A stretch of DNA of 64,000 nucleotides from Paraphysomonas bandaiensis. Its lineage: Eukaryota; Chrysophyceae. The notes below the pieces were generated by a model, which saw only the letters and a list, made by a program, of their open reading frames with translations, made no database searches and was not told the DNA's origin. Within the stretch, counting starts at the first letter, position 1. Each line of letters opens with the position of its first letter. This document shows, one piece after another, positions 54,923-64,000 of the stretch. Where the stretch lies: the NCBI GenBank assembly GCA_965644295.1, contig CBFFRP010000164.1, positions 62,001-126,000 on the forward strand, written 5' to 3'. Made by a program: the position numbers and the translations under genes.

Positions 54923-55251
54923 CTATATATACGTACGTAGTTTAGTATCAATTAATTGTAATTTTATATTATATTACTAGACTACAAATAATTGACAATT
55001 GATTGTTACGTAGCCCTGCTACACATCGTACTCAATACTGTTTGGTAACAATTCTACGTTTAGTCGGTACCAAATATATTTTAAGTACGTATTGTAACAT
55101 ATACTTACGCTATTACAAATGTTTCATTCATGGCTACCGGCACACTGATCGCTTGTGGTCTTAACCACACTCATTAACCACAGTCAGTAACCACACTTAT
55201 AAGAAGTAATATATTTACGTCCAAATCAATTAAATTTATTGTATTACTCTG

Positions 55252-56386
55252 CTAAATAGTACTATCAGAGAGTGTGCTTGCATACACATACAAATCGTTT
55301 GCTAGAGTTTGACAATAACCAAAGTACTCAAAATCTTCGGAATCGACATTCATTATATGACGATATGCGTTGACAGTGTTTTCTATTATACAACCAACAT
55401 AAACGAATTGTGCTCTCCCGCCTCACCCAAACGCCCATTGCCACAATCCCTGTGTGGTCATACCCTCTGTTTGATTTGCTTGTTGTATTTGTCATAGGCA
55501 TAAAACAGCTTGTAATAGTCATCACGCACAGGAATACATATATGATATCGAGGCCTTGGTTGTCCGCCTCGTGTACGCATTACTTAATACTGTGTGTTGC
55601 TTCCCATCTTTCTTCTGAGCGTGCACAACTATTTGCTTCTTTCTTTTGTTCTATACCCATTCTATTTTCCCCACATATATCTATTCCGTGCTGCACCAGT
55701 CGTGTCAACGCAGGAAATTGCTTCGGATTAATAATCCCTCTAAGAATACTCTTAAACTTCAAGGAGACATCTTCAGAGTAGAGCTTGTCACACGTAAAGT
55801 TGGCAGTGAATGTTTCGGCAAATAGTATGCCAAACGACGAAATCGTAGGATAATTTCTTCTGAACTCTTTTCGGTATTATTCCAGTCCTGAACACAGTGG
55901 ACGGACCTTCCTCTGGACACCAGTAAACACGAATTGTTCGCCATAAATACGAATCCAAATAGCACGCATCTTGTTATATCTTACTCACAGTGAACACCTC
56001 AGAGCTTCCTCTGTCGAAAAAGAGGTGCTCAGGATCTATATCTCGGGCAATTGTTGTGACAAGTGCAGGTGTAACAAACTAAAGAAATATGCTCAGGAGC
56101 GTTAGCCTTCGCAGCTCTAACGTTGGATATTGACTGAGAAGGTCTGAATCTGGCAAATGAAACAATTTATGTCTCAAACCAATCCGCTTTCACTGTTTTT
56201 TAGCCTTCTTCGACTCAGCCCCTATTTTGGCTTGCCGTGCAGCCTTCTCTGTGCGCTGTTTTGTATTGGATCTGCTCTGCTTTGGAGACATCTTTAAGTA
56301 TAAGAATGAGTCGAATATAATGAAGTTACCTGCACATCATTTTGCCCTGTGATTGGGTCACTGGGAGTGCTGTCCGCTGCTGTCAT
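55252..56386 (-). CDS. Unrecognised multi-exon gene, exon structure partly resolved
   Basis: Exons begin at ATG 56386 (MTAADSTPSDPITGQNDVQ), then 56291-56194 (a Lys/Arg-rich stretch) and 56149 onward. A GC-AG intron of 28 nt after AAG near 56108 would lead to FVTPALVTTIARDIDPEHLF. Later protein-like blocks are SSFGILFAETFTANFTCDKL, FKSILRGIINPKQFPALTRL, CIPVRDDYYKLFYAYDKYNK and, before the TAG at 55252, AYRHIMNVDSEDFEYFGYCQ. The last junctions do not all phase correctly by eye, so either tiny introns are misplaced or the gene is damaged. No family recognised. An alternative splice choice ends at 55759 with 141 residues. Confidence 0.48.
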
Positions 56387-56735
56387 ATGAATTCACATAC
56401 TTCATTTGAGTCGAGTCCGCATTGACTGTTACGTTTTTTCCGTACATAACAACAGTGTTTTTTGTGCTGTGATGGTGAGTGTGGTTTTTGAGTGTGGTTA
56501 AAACCATTGATATATATATATAGCGCTTAGCAAAATATCTAGAGCAGTATCTGAATGGATGAAAGGACGGTATACAAGTCGTTAAGAGATCGAGTTGTTA
56601 CTATACGTATATAACCAAGTGCCACAATAAAACTATTTGAAATAAAAATATTCAAACTTGACTTATACAAAACAGCACAACCTCACAATTTGAAAACGCC
56701 CAAAACTAATAAAATTGGCACTATAATGAGTGTTA

Positions 56736-59700
56736 TTAACTTTCGAATTCCATTTGAGTAGACAACTTCACTCCGGTTTTCATTTCAAGCCAATCCACGA
56801 TTTCCACGTGGCCATTGACTTGGGCATAGTACGCCGGTAAATGCCCGTTGGAATTCTGTTTCAAGGTATCCACACCATTAGATACCAGCCACTTGACTAA
56901 ATGCAAACTCCCTGATTTGCATGCAATATGCAATGCATTGTTGCCTTTATCTGTTTCGCTGTCTAGACGGGCGCCTTGCTCAACCAGAAACTCAACTACA
57001 TCGAGGTTCCCCGAGCTGCACGCATAAAGAAATGGAGTCCTACTAGATGTGTCTTGAAGGTCTACAATTGCGCCTTTGGAAACGAGAAGTTTCACCACAT
57101 CAAGAGCACCTTTGCCGCAAGCATAATGAATCGGGGTCTTCTTCTCATCATCAAAAGAGTTGACTCCGACATCGTGATCAATGAGTATGCGTGCTGTTTC
57201 AAGAGATCCGGCGTCCGCAGCGCAATGCAATAGATTTAGAAGGTGGCTTGAACGAACATCCAGGTTGATATTAGGGACCATAGAACGAGGCAAATCAATT
57301 ATCTGTTGTAATACATTGTGCATTCCCAGCAAGCATATGATGTGCAAGGGAGTGTCCCCTACTTTATTTTTTCTGTTTACATCAGCACCCTTCTTTATTA
57401 GAAACATTATCATGCTCTCGTTTTTCTTATCACACGCTATATGAAGAGGAGTCATCGCCTCATGCACGTCGCTATCTACATCAAAAGCAGCTGACCCCCG
57501 AATGTTCTGGGCATTCAAATGTGCCCCCTTGTCCAACAGATACTGCACCAAACTAATATTCCCAGATATAACCGCACAATGGAGGGCGGACGGCTCGTCC
57601 GGGCCGAGTACCACATTAAGTTGGGCTCCACCCTCAACAATGGCTTTTACTCTACTTAGATCACCAGATATACATGCATCGTGCAGTGTAGTATTCAATG
57701 ATGAAGATTGTTTTTCAAAATCACTGGCAACTGAGTTTCCAGACTCTTCCCGACTTGGAGATTTCACATCGTAATCACTACGGAACTCTGTGAAATTTTC
57801 AACTGGAGTGGACTGGCCGATACACCCGAAAAAAAGGGACCCGCTAGACTCCTGGCGAACCGGCGATGACTCAGTATATGTGGTCTCACGGGCCACTGAA
57901 CTAAACCAACTCACAAGCTCGTGGTCACCATTCTTGGACGCGATAGATAGTCCTGTGTAGCCGTACTCGTCCCTGGCGTTGGGATTGGCGCCAACACCAA
58001 ACAGATATTTGCACATTTCAATGCGACCCTTGAAAGCAGCATAATGAAGAGGTGTGCGCTTGACATCAGACTCCGCATTCACCCTAGCACCACCCATCAC
58101 AAGAAATTGAGCTAGTTCTATGTGACCCGATGCGGCGACATAGTGAAGCGGGGTAGTGCCATAAGGAAGTTGGACGGAGTCTGAGTAACTGTTTATCATC
58201 CTCTCCAAAATTCGTTTGGCGTCGGAAAAATTATTCGAGCTTAGAGCTTCCTCCAGGCATTCAACATTGACACCAAGCTCATTTCCAGTACTGCCAAACT
58301 TGCTAAGATAGTGCTCAACAGCAGGTTTTCCAGCAGCTCGGGAAAAATCACTTGGAGATGCACCTTTCTCATTCAAAGCACAGGGATCAAGGTGCAAGTC
58401 TTCCACCAACCACTGCACGAGGTCAACATTACCATTTTGGGCTGCCAAGTGCACAGGGGTGTTAAGCTTATCGTAACTGCCCCCAGTAACGTGATAATTG
58501 GCCCCTGCACTTACTAGCCACTGTGCTACTTCCAAATGCCCACCACAACAAGCATACATAAATGCTGTCTTCCCATTTTTATCAGCATGATTAACTGAAG
58601 ATCCTTTCGAGAACAAATACTGGACGACACTTAAGTGTCCCTCTGCACATGCCAAATGAAAGCCTGTGACGCCATTCTTATCACATGCATTTATATCAGC
58701 ACCTGCAACCACAAGAGCCATTAACGTCTCCATTTGCCCGGCATGTGCTGCTTCCATGAGGGCAGTGGTATCATACTGCCCCTTTACTTCCTTGTCAACC
58801 TCATCGCGCATGAGCCACATCACTATATTTACGTGACCATTAACTGCAGCGAGGTGGAGAGGAGGTGTAGCAAGATCTCCAGACTCAGAGAAATGGAGAG
58901 AGAAGTCGATACACTTCAAACTGTGGAGCCAAGTACAGATGTCAATATGTCCAGCAATACAGGCGCAATCTAGTGGGGCAACCCCAGCCGCATTTAGATG
59001 ATTCGGATTCGCACCCCGCTCATACAACGCTTTCGCGACATCAACATTGCCATTCATACAGACGAAGTGCATAGCAGTGGACTTGTTTTCGTTTTCGACA
59101 TTGGGATCAACACCTAGCTCATCCACATAATGGATTACATCTTCCACTGTATTACATGACTTCAGAAACTCGGCTGCAAGCTCGGGTGCCACTGGGACAC
59201 CTCGCGGACGATAGGCTCGGTCAGGTAGGGTGTTGTCACCTGGTAGAGACTTTTCAGGCGAATCACTAGTTAAAGATGTGCTCTCCTTCACTTCATCACT
59301 ACCAGCATTCTCCTCTGATTCCGAAGGCAAAGTTTCTTGCTCTACGATATCCTTGGAGACTGGTTCTGTATTTAACTCTTGCGGAATAAATTTCGGGGGA
59401 CCCCTTACAAAAGGTACATTTGAGGTATGAACAGCAAATGACATGTCGAATCCATTCTTAAAGGTACTACTGTAAAGTTTCCAAAATTTTTCAGCACAAG
59501 AAACAGCAGGGCTTAGTTCATCAAGCTCTTTATCGACAAGAATTAGGCGTGTAATAGACTTCGGCTGTTCAAGGGCAAAGGCTTCTAGTATGGCCTCACA
59601 TATATCGTCCCAAGATGAGTTCAACAATACATGCACTGTGGCACGTGTCTTAGAGCTATTGGCCAGTAGAAGAGGGATGTGTTCCGCGGCGGCCATGAAG

Positions 59701-62700
59701 GCGGCGTGGGCTTGATCTTTTCTTGTCTTTTCAATGGCATCTGCACTAAGAAACACATGGTATATTTTCGGGTCATCAAAGTTATATGTTCCTGCTACTT
59801 TCCAGAACAAAGTTGTGTTATCGATAGGCTTCGACAAAACATCGCCCTCACAATCATAAAGTACAATATAATCCACCCATTTCGGATCATCCAATGAAAA
59901 TGTAGTGGTGATTGTGTCCACGATATCGTGCCACAGGCAGTTTGGAGCAACCATTAAATCACCTTCCGTAGAGACCCCTGTTTCAGGGTTCCGCACGCAC
60001 ACCTTGAATTGTCGAGCGGATTTTCGAAACTCCTCTTCAGCTTTTGCTTTACTTGCAGCATTTATTTTTTCCTCGTTCAGCTTGACCACAAACACCATCG
60101 ATTCCTCAATGCGATACATCGGGAGTACACCCCAAAATTTATCCGCAGTGTCGAGGGCAGGACTCAGTTGGTCACCGTCCACATCATACAACACAATGTG
60201 ATCGATCCACTCAGGCTCAACCTCTCTCTTACTGAGTGATTCGGCGATAGATTGTGCTATATGCTCCCAAGATCCACCCGAGTGAATAAGTGTTTCGTCG
60301 GGCTTGTCCTCTACAGAAAGGGATACATGAATCAGCGACATGGACTGCTTCAATGCCATTTCCGCTCTCTTCTTAACGACAATAGTACGGTAGGAGTGAT
60401 TCACATGGACTTCAAACAATGAACCATTAGATATATCAAGGTTAGTGGCAAATTTCCAAAACATTTTTGATGTGCTGATGGGAACACTTAAGTCAAGACC
60501 ATTTGAGTCCACGAGCTTTAAGTGGTCCACAAACTCTTCTTCTATACTTCCAGCAGATGAGATGGCCGCTAGAATCTCTGACCATCCGCAGTGAAGACTA
60601 ACACTGATTTCAAAAGGATCGCATGCCGTGTCTGTATTATCACAAATTCTACAGTGGAAGGTACGTTTCGATGCGAGCTCAGCTGCTAACCTCTCCTCCT
60701 CTCGCGCTTTCTCCACTTGTTGCTGTTTTACTCTCTCCGCTATTACGCGTGCCATCATGGCTTCGTCTTCATGCACAACAAAAGACGATGTGCCACCATG
60801 TTTCTTGTAAAATCGCCAGAACTTCTCTGCTGTCATAATGGCGGGGCTGAGCACATCACCGTCCTCACTATCCACAAGAACCATATGAGACACCCATTCT
60901 GCAGAGTCCAGCACGAGGGCATCGGCAGTGCGCTGGCATATATCATCCCAAGAACTATCGGGTAGTACATGCACTAACCCTTTCCTACTGGGATCTGCGT
61001 TCCAGCGAACAGTGAAGGGGCATGCATTGGCCATGAAAGCCTCCTCTTCAACAATACGATTGGCGTCTGGCTTCAAGTGAATATATATCGTCATATCGTC
61101 GTCGTCGCTAAGCTTATTTCCCAGCTTCCAGAACTTGGCAGCAGTATTTAGTGGGGGACTTAAGGGATCCCCTTCGCCATCTAGGAGAATGAAGTAGTCA
61201 ATCCACGATGCCTCAGACAGGCCCATGAAGGATGCAACACCGGAGGTGAGGTCCTCCCAGTTGCAGTCATGAGGAACATATATATCGGTAGCTTGGCCAT
61301 TTCGGTTGGTCGCCATACATACCTTGAAATGCTTCGCTGACGCGCGAAAAGCAGCATCTGCAAGCTCTTCTTCGTATTTCCTTATCAGCCGTTGCTCCAA
61401 GAACACGTAGAAAGTCATTCCTGCTTCGGGGTCATATGTGTTCATGACCTTCCAAAATATGAGATCCCCATCAATAGGGGGAGAGAGATCGTCTCCATCA
61501 GAGTCCACAAGCACCAAACGAGAGATCCATTCCTCACGCTTCACGCATTCAGGGACTGCCAATGCGATGTGATGTCTGATGTCTCCCCAGGAGGCACCCC
61601 GCGGGATCAATGCGAATTCCTTTGATGACGAATAGGGCATATCCTCGGGCGCCTGCACCTGTACGCAAACCTTTTGGCATGTCGCCAAAAAGGCTTCTCT
61701 CTCCCTGCATTTCTTATCTTCCTGGATACGCTCATGGTCTAAAGAGAACACAAACACGTCCCCATTGTGAGTAGAAGCTGACCGACCAAATCGCCAGAAC
61801 TTTTCAGCAGTGTTGAGTGGAGGACTTATCTCATCGCCATCAGCGTCCTCCACTATGATATGTTTAATCCACTGCGGTTCCACATTAACAAATTCTTCTG
61901 CAATTGCAGTACTTATTTCCTCCCACGTGCAGCTGCGGGGAATATACACGTGCCGCTCCTCCCCATTGTCTGCGCTTCGTACAAAAAGTCGGAGAGCGAG
62001 AGCGCGGAATTCTTCTAAGGCCTTTGCCTTGGCATGCTTTTCTTCCTCCACTACATCTACCACTACGCTAAAAGCCATACCTTCCTCGTAGTTGGCCCAT
62101 ATCTTAAAGAACTTGCTAGCATTGGTAATATGAGGACTTAATACATCGCCTGCTGAGTCAATAAGGACCAGGGTCTTCACAGATGTGTGTGCAAACAACT
62201 TTAAACGCTTCGCAATAGCCTCTGTGAGAACATCCCAACTGGCGTTGGCAGGAACCCACACATCCAGATGTTGGAAGGTGGTGTCATTAGACATAACAAT
62301 AGAAAATATTAAGTGGCCGGGTGGAATATCAAAGCCGTTACTCTTCTGGACATTATCAACAACTGCATCAACGTCACCGACGTCGCCATTGGAGGCCTGA
62401 TTACCACAATAGACTGTGTCAGATAATGAGTGTATCGGCTCCTCAATATTAGAAGATGCATAATAACTATCCTCGCAGCCAACAGAGGGAACTAAATCAT
62501 TGCTATCAATGGAAGCTGGAGTGGCCGGCTTGACCACATGCGATCCCTCTGGGGGTCGATTTGAAAGATTCAATTCTTTCTGTAATGTATCACTTAATTC
62601 ATTTTCATCCTTTAAAGTGACTCTATCACGTGATTCTTTTTTTTCCATACTAACAGAAGGGCTCGTATTTTTATCAGGTCTCAGTGATGGTTTGAGTGGA

Positions 62701-62801
62701 CTGCTTTCTCGTGGTTTCCATGTCTGTTTTGATTTAGCGCCGATTTCTAACCTCGCTTGTTCAACAGCTTTACGAATTGCTTCACTTTTATCTTGAGGCA
62801 T
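56736..62801 (-). CDS. 2021-residue protein: nine novel repeats plus ankyrin array
   Basis: A single uninterrupted 6-kb frame. Residues 1-163 are polar and disordered. Residues about 164-1124 hold nine copies of a domain of about 107 residues, each with W-[ED]-[DE]-[IL] early, then W-[IV]-x-[HDY]-x-[IV]-L-x-D-x-[DE]-G-D-x-[LI]-S-P, then [TS]-A-x-K-F-W-[KR]; for example WEDLTSGVASFMGL, FILLDGEGDPLSPPLNTA and KFWKL. An acidic linker precedes about twenty ankyrin repeats (1205-2010), e.g. TAMHFVCMNGNVDVAKALYE. The repeat recalls a beta-grasp (PB1-like) module because of the acidic D-x-D/E-G-D turn, but I do not recognise it. Probably a large cytoplasmic scaffold. Lack of introns over 6 kb contrasts with its neighbours. 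Confidence 0.9.
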   Translation of the reverse strand: MPQDKSEAIRKAVEQARLEIGAKSKQTWKPRESSPLKPSLRPDKNTSPSVSMEKKESRDRVTLKDENELSDTLQKELNLSNRPPEGSHVVKPATPASIDSNDLVPSVGCEDSYYASSNIEEPIHSLSDTVYCGNQASNGDVGDVDAVVDNVQKSNGFDIPPGHLIFSIVMSNDTTFQHLDVWVPANASWDVLTEAIAKRLKLFAHTSVKTLVLIDSAGDVLSPHITNASKFFKIWANYEEGMAFSVVVDVVEEEKHAKAKALEEFRALALRLFVRSADNGEERHVYIPRSCTWEEISTAIAEEFVNVEPQWIKHIIVEDADGDEISPPLNTAEKFWRFGRSASTHNGDVFVFSLDHERIQEDKKCREREAFLATCQKVCVQVQAPEDMPYSSSKEFALIPRGASWGDIRHHIALAVPECVKREEWISRLVLVDSDGDDLSPPIDGDLIFWKVMNTYDPEAGMTFYVFLEQRLIRKYEEELADAAFRASAKHFKVCMATNRNGQATDIYVPHDCNWEDLTSGVASFMGLSEASWIDYFILLDGEGDPLSPPLNTAAKFWKLGNKLSDDDDMTIYIHLKPDANRIVEEEAFMANACPFTVRWNADPSRKGLVHVLPDSSWDDICQRTADALVLDSAEWVSHMVLVDSEDGDVLSPAIMTAEKFWRFYKKHGGTSSFVVHEDEAMMARVIAERVKQQQVEKAREEERLAAELASKRTFHCRICDNTDTACDPFEISVSLHCGWSEILAAISSAGSIEEEFVDHLKLVDSNGLDLSVPISTSKMFWKFATNLDISNGSLFEVHVNHSYRTIVVKKRAEMALKQSMSLIHVSLSVEDKPDETLIHSGGSWEHIAQSIAESLSKREVEPEWIDHIVLYDVDGDQLSPALDTADKFWGVLPMYRIEESMVFVVKLNEEKINAASKAKAEEEFRKSARQFKVCVRNPETGVSTEGDLMVAPNCLWHDIVDTITTTFSLDDPKWVDYIVLYDCEGDVLSKPIDNTTLFWKVAGTYNFDDPKIYHVFLSADAIEKTRKDQAHAAFMAAAEHIPLLLANSSKTRATVHVLLNSSWDDICEAILEAFALEQPKSITRLILVDKELDELSPAVSCAEKFWKLYSSTFKNGFDMSFAVHTSNVPFVRGPPKFIPQELNTEPVSKDIVEQETLPSESEENAGSDEVKESTSLTSDSPEKSLPGDNTLPDRAYRPRGVPVAPELAAEFLKSCNTVEDVIHYVDELGVDPNVENENKSTAMHFVCMNGNVDVAKALYERGANPNHLNAAGVAPLDCACIAGHIDICTWLHSLKCIDFSLHFSESGDLATPPLHLAAVNGHVNIVMWLMRDEVDKEVKGQYDTTALMEAAHAGQMETLMALVVAGADINACDKNGVTGFHLACAEGHLSVVQYLFSKGSSVNHADKNGKTAFMYACCGGHLEVAQWLVSAGANYHVTGGSYDKLNTPVHLAAQNGNVDLVQWLVEDLHLDPCALNEKGASPSDFSRAAGKPAVEHYLSKFGSTGNELGVNVECLEEALSSNNFSDAKRILERMINSYSDSVQLPYGTTPLHYVAASGHIELAQFLVMGGARVNAESDVKRTPLHYAAFKGRIEMCKYLFGVGANPNARDEYGYTGLSIASKNGDHELVSWFSSVARETTYTESSPVRQESSGSLFFGCIGQSTPVENFTEFRSDYDVKSPSREESGNSVASDFEKQSSSLNTTLHDACISGDLSRVKAIVEGGAQLNVVLGPDEPSALHCAVISGNISLVQYLLDKGAHLNAQNIRGSAAFDVDSDVHEAMTPLHIACDKKNESMIMFLIKKGADVNRKNKVGDTPLHIICLLGMHNVLQQIIDLPRSMVPNINLDVRSSHLLNLLHCAADAGSLETARILIDHDVGVNSFDDEKKTPIHYACGKGALDVVKLLVSKGAIVDLQDTSSRTPFLYACSSGNLDVVEFLVEQGARLDSETDKGNNALHIACKSGSLHLVKWLVSNGVDTLKQNSNGHLPAYYAQVNGHVEIVDWLEMKTGVKLSTQMEFES

Positions 62802-63406
62802 GATGATCCCTAGTATCTTCTATGGGATAAAGTGCTTTACATATACCTTCAGCTGATTGAGGATGAAGTGAGTATTATCTTTTCTTTAGAGTTGCATATT
62901 TACCACGAGATTTGCATTCAGGTACGAAGTACCCAGCCACAAAAAAATTGAAATTTAGATTGAAATTTTCACTCTTTTTTTACAATCCACATCGTCTGTT
63001 GACGATGACGTTAGTAGGGTAAAAAAGTAGGGGGTTTTCTACATTTTCTACCCACTTTTTACCATAGTGTAGACAGTATATTGCCAAAAACAGCAGCCAT
63101 TTCCTACATTTTTTTACTCATTTTATTTTTTACCCTAGCCAAAAAAGAAAAGGGGGATACAACTGGCACATAAAAAGACTGATGGAGAGTACGAGGAGTA
63201 CAGCGATTTTTTATGGTATGTCATGTGTGATTACGGGGAGTGTTGTGGTTTGCTTGATATTTGGTGCAAAGAGTTATAAGCAATAACTAAATAAGCAATA
63301 AAGTCATTTAGAAGTGGTAAGCTTTGCTCTTCTATTTGCCCTAATTAGTCATTTCAAATCGAACTACTCAGTAAAACAGAACCTGTTTATTTTGTTAAGA
63401 GACAGT
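62802..63406. other. Intergenic with an imperfect TAGGGTAAAAAA / TTTTTTACCCTA inverted pair
   Basis: AGGGTAAAAAAGTAGGG near 63016 is mirrored by TTTTATTTTTTACCCTAGCC near 63120-63139. It looks like a small AT-rich foldback element between two divergent genes. No gene is supported. Confidence 0.45.
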
Positions 63407-63765
63407 ATGGCATCTTATAGTGATTTGGATGGAGTCTTGCCTCCTGAGAAGCCCAAAATGAAAGTTTCGTGGGAAACGATGAAGGAAAATCACGTTCCTC
63501 TCCACCTCCGCGACTTTTGCGCCCATGATTTGATCCCATTAAATGAGTATGCAATTCTTACAGGTTGTTTTATGTCTAATTCTCCTGATATAGATGTCGA
63601 CGGAAAGAAGGACCATGGCCCTGGACTTGCCATCACGAGAAACATGCATATGAAGTGTGCCAGTACGAACAATACATGTACAGGAAAGCACTCAAAGAAT
63701 ATCTTGTAAAATCTGGACAGTGGAACAAAGGTCGTTTTCCTGATCCGGCGCCTGTATCAAAGTAG
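63407..63765 (+). CDS. NDUFB7: Mitochondrial complex I subunit NDUFB7 (B18)
   Basis: Two exons, 63407-63546 and 63594-63765, with a 47-nt intron, encode 103 residues. The twin CX9C motifs are intact: Cys38 and Cys48 in DFCAHDLIPLNEC, and Cys59 and Cys69 in TCHHEKHAYEVC. The HVPLHLRDFCAH start and HAYEVCQYEQYMYRK end are those of the family. NDUFB7 is an accessory subunit in the membrane arm, on the intermembrane-space side, imported by the Mia40 pathway. Without removing the intron the second motif is out of frame, which confirms the splice. An AATAAA-type signal is near 63848. Confidence 0.95.
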
Positions 63766-64000
63766 TTTGCCCACGGCAGTATTGGCTTGCTCATATTTAT
63801 TGTTTTCCTGTCGTTCTCGATAACTGTGTCCTCATTGTAGCTAATGACAATAAAAAATCGTATTATTAATCTAATTTGGATGCCATATAAATTTGGTTGT
63901 GGGTCTCTTCCGTTTTGGAAGAGAGAACGTTAGTGTACACCAGACGAATCCACTCTCCTAAGTATCATACTGCTACTTAACTTAATCTGCTGATATGTAT
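63766..64000. other. 3' flank, no supported gene
   Basis: Contains the likely polyadenylation signal of the complex I gene; nothing else seen. Confidence 0.5.

Noticed and set aside
1-64000. CRISPR arrays, operons, Shine-Dalgarno sites, rRNA genes
   Set aside because: None seen; the window is eukaryotic with spliced genes.

Overview
This window is nuclear DNA from a ciliated single-celled eukaryote. Coding genes are split by very short GT-AG introns (mostly 43-86 nt), and intergenic DNA is AT-rich and full of small repeats. Ciliary genes are present (DRC11/IQCA1, BBS2, a BART-domain protein), together with cytosolic and mitochondrial ribosomal proteins, a complex I subunit and a nucleoporin. 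A Crypton-type tyrosine recombinase, decayed hAT transposases and a membrane-anchored TKL kinase fit a stramenopile- or rhizarian-like protist, but I cannot place the lineage firmly. TAG, TAA and TGA all end genes here, so the code looks standard. All exon structures below were read by eye from splice sites, reading phase and family conservation.

Layout. 0-5.8 kb: a tandem repeat that may be coding, then DRC11. 5.8-8.8 kb: an unrecognised four-exon basic protein and a BART-domain protein. 9.4-11.7 kb: two divergent membrane-anchored SPFH proteins. 12.7-15.4 kb: BBS2 in eight exons. 15.4-18.2 kb: decayed coding relics, two hairpins and a hAT-type MITE with target-site duplication. 18.3-20.3 kb: divergent uL30 (RPL7) and mitochondrial uL1. 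21.4-23 kb: a Crypton relic that has lost its catalytic core.

23.57-29.91 kb: a hAT-type MITE appears to be split by about 6.2 kb of DNA rich in the palindromic motif TTAAACCGGTATACC. That DNA carries a degenerate protein gene, an intronless mitochondrial-type flavohemoglobin, a retropepsin-like ORF, a small membrane ORF and a foldback repeat. This is the best candidate for an undescribed mobile unit.

31.1-35.7 kb: a protein with a coiled coil and a C-terminal winged helix resembling Z-alpha, a glycosyltransferase with a GC-AG intron, and Nup54. 36.2-43.1 kb: a direct segmental duplication of a mitochondrial RecB/MGME1-like nuclease gene; the second copy also has an in-frame internal exon fusion. 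43.3-52.7 kb: a multi-pass membrane TKL kinase, an inverted pair of dispersed repeats, a hAT fragment, a CAMK-like kinase and a Spinster-like MFS transporter. 52.7-55.2 kb: hAT graveyard with an interstitial TTAGGG-type telomere repeat. 55.2-64 kb: an unrecognised multi-exon gene, a 2021-residue protein with nine copies of an unfamiliar repeat followed by ankyrin repeats, and NDUFB7.
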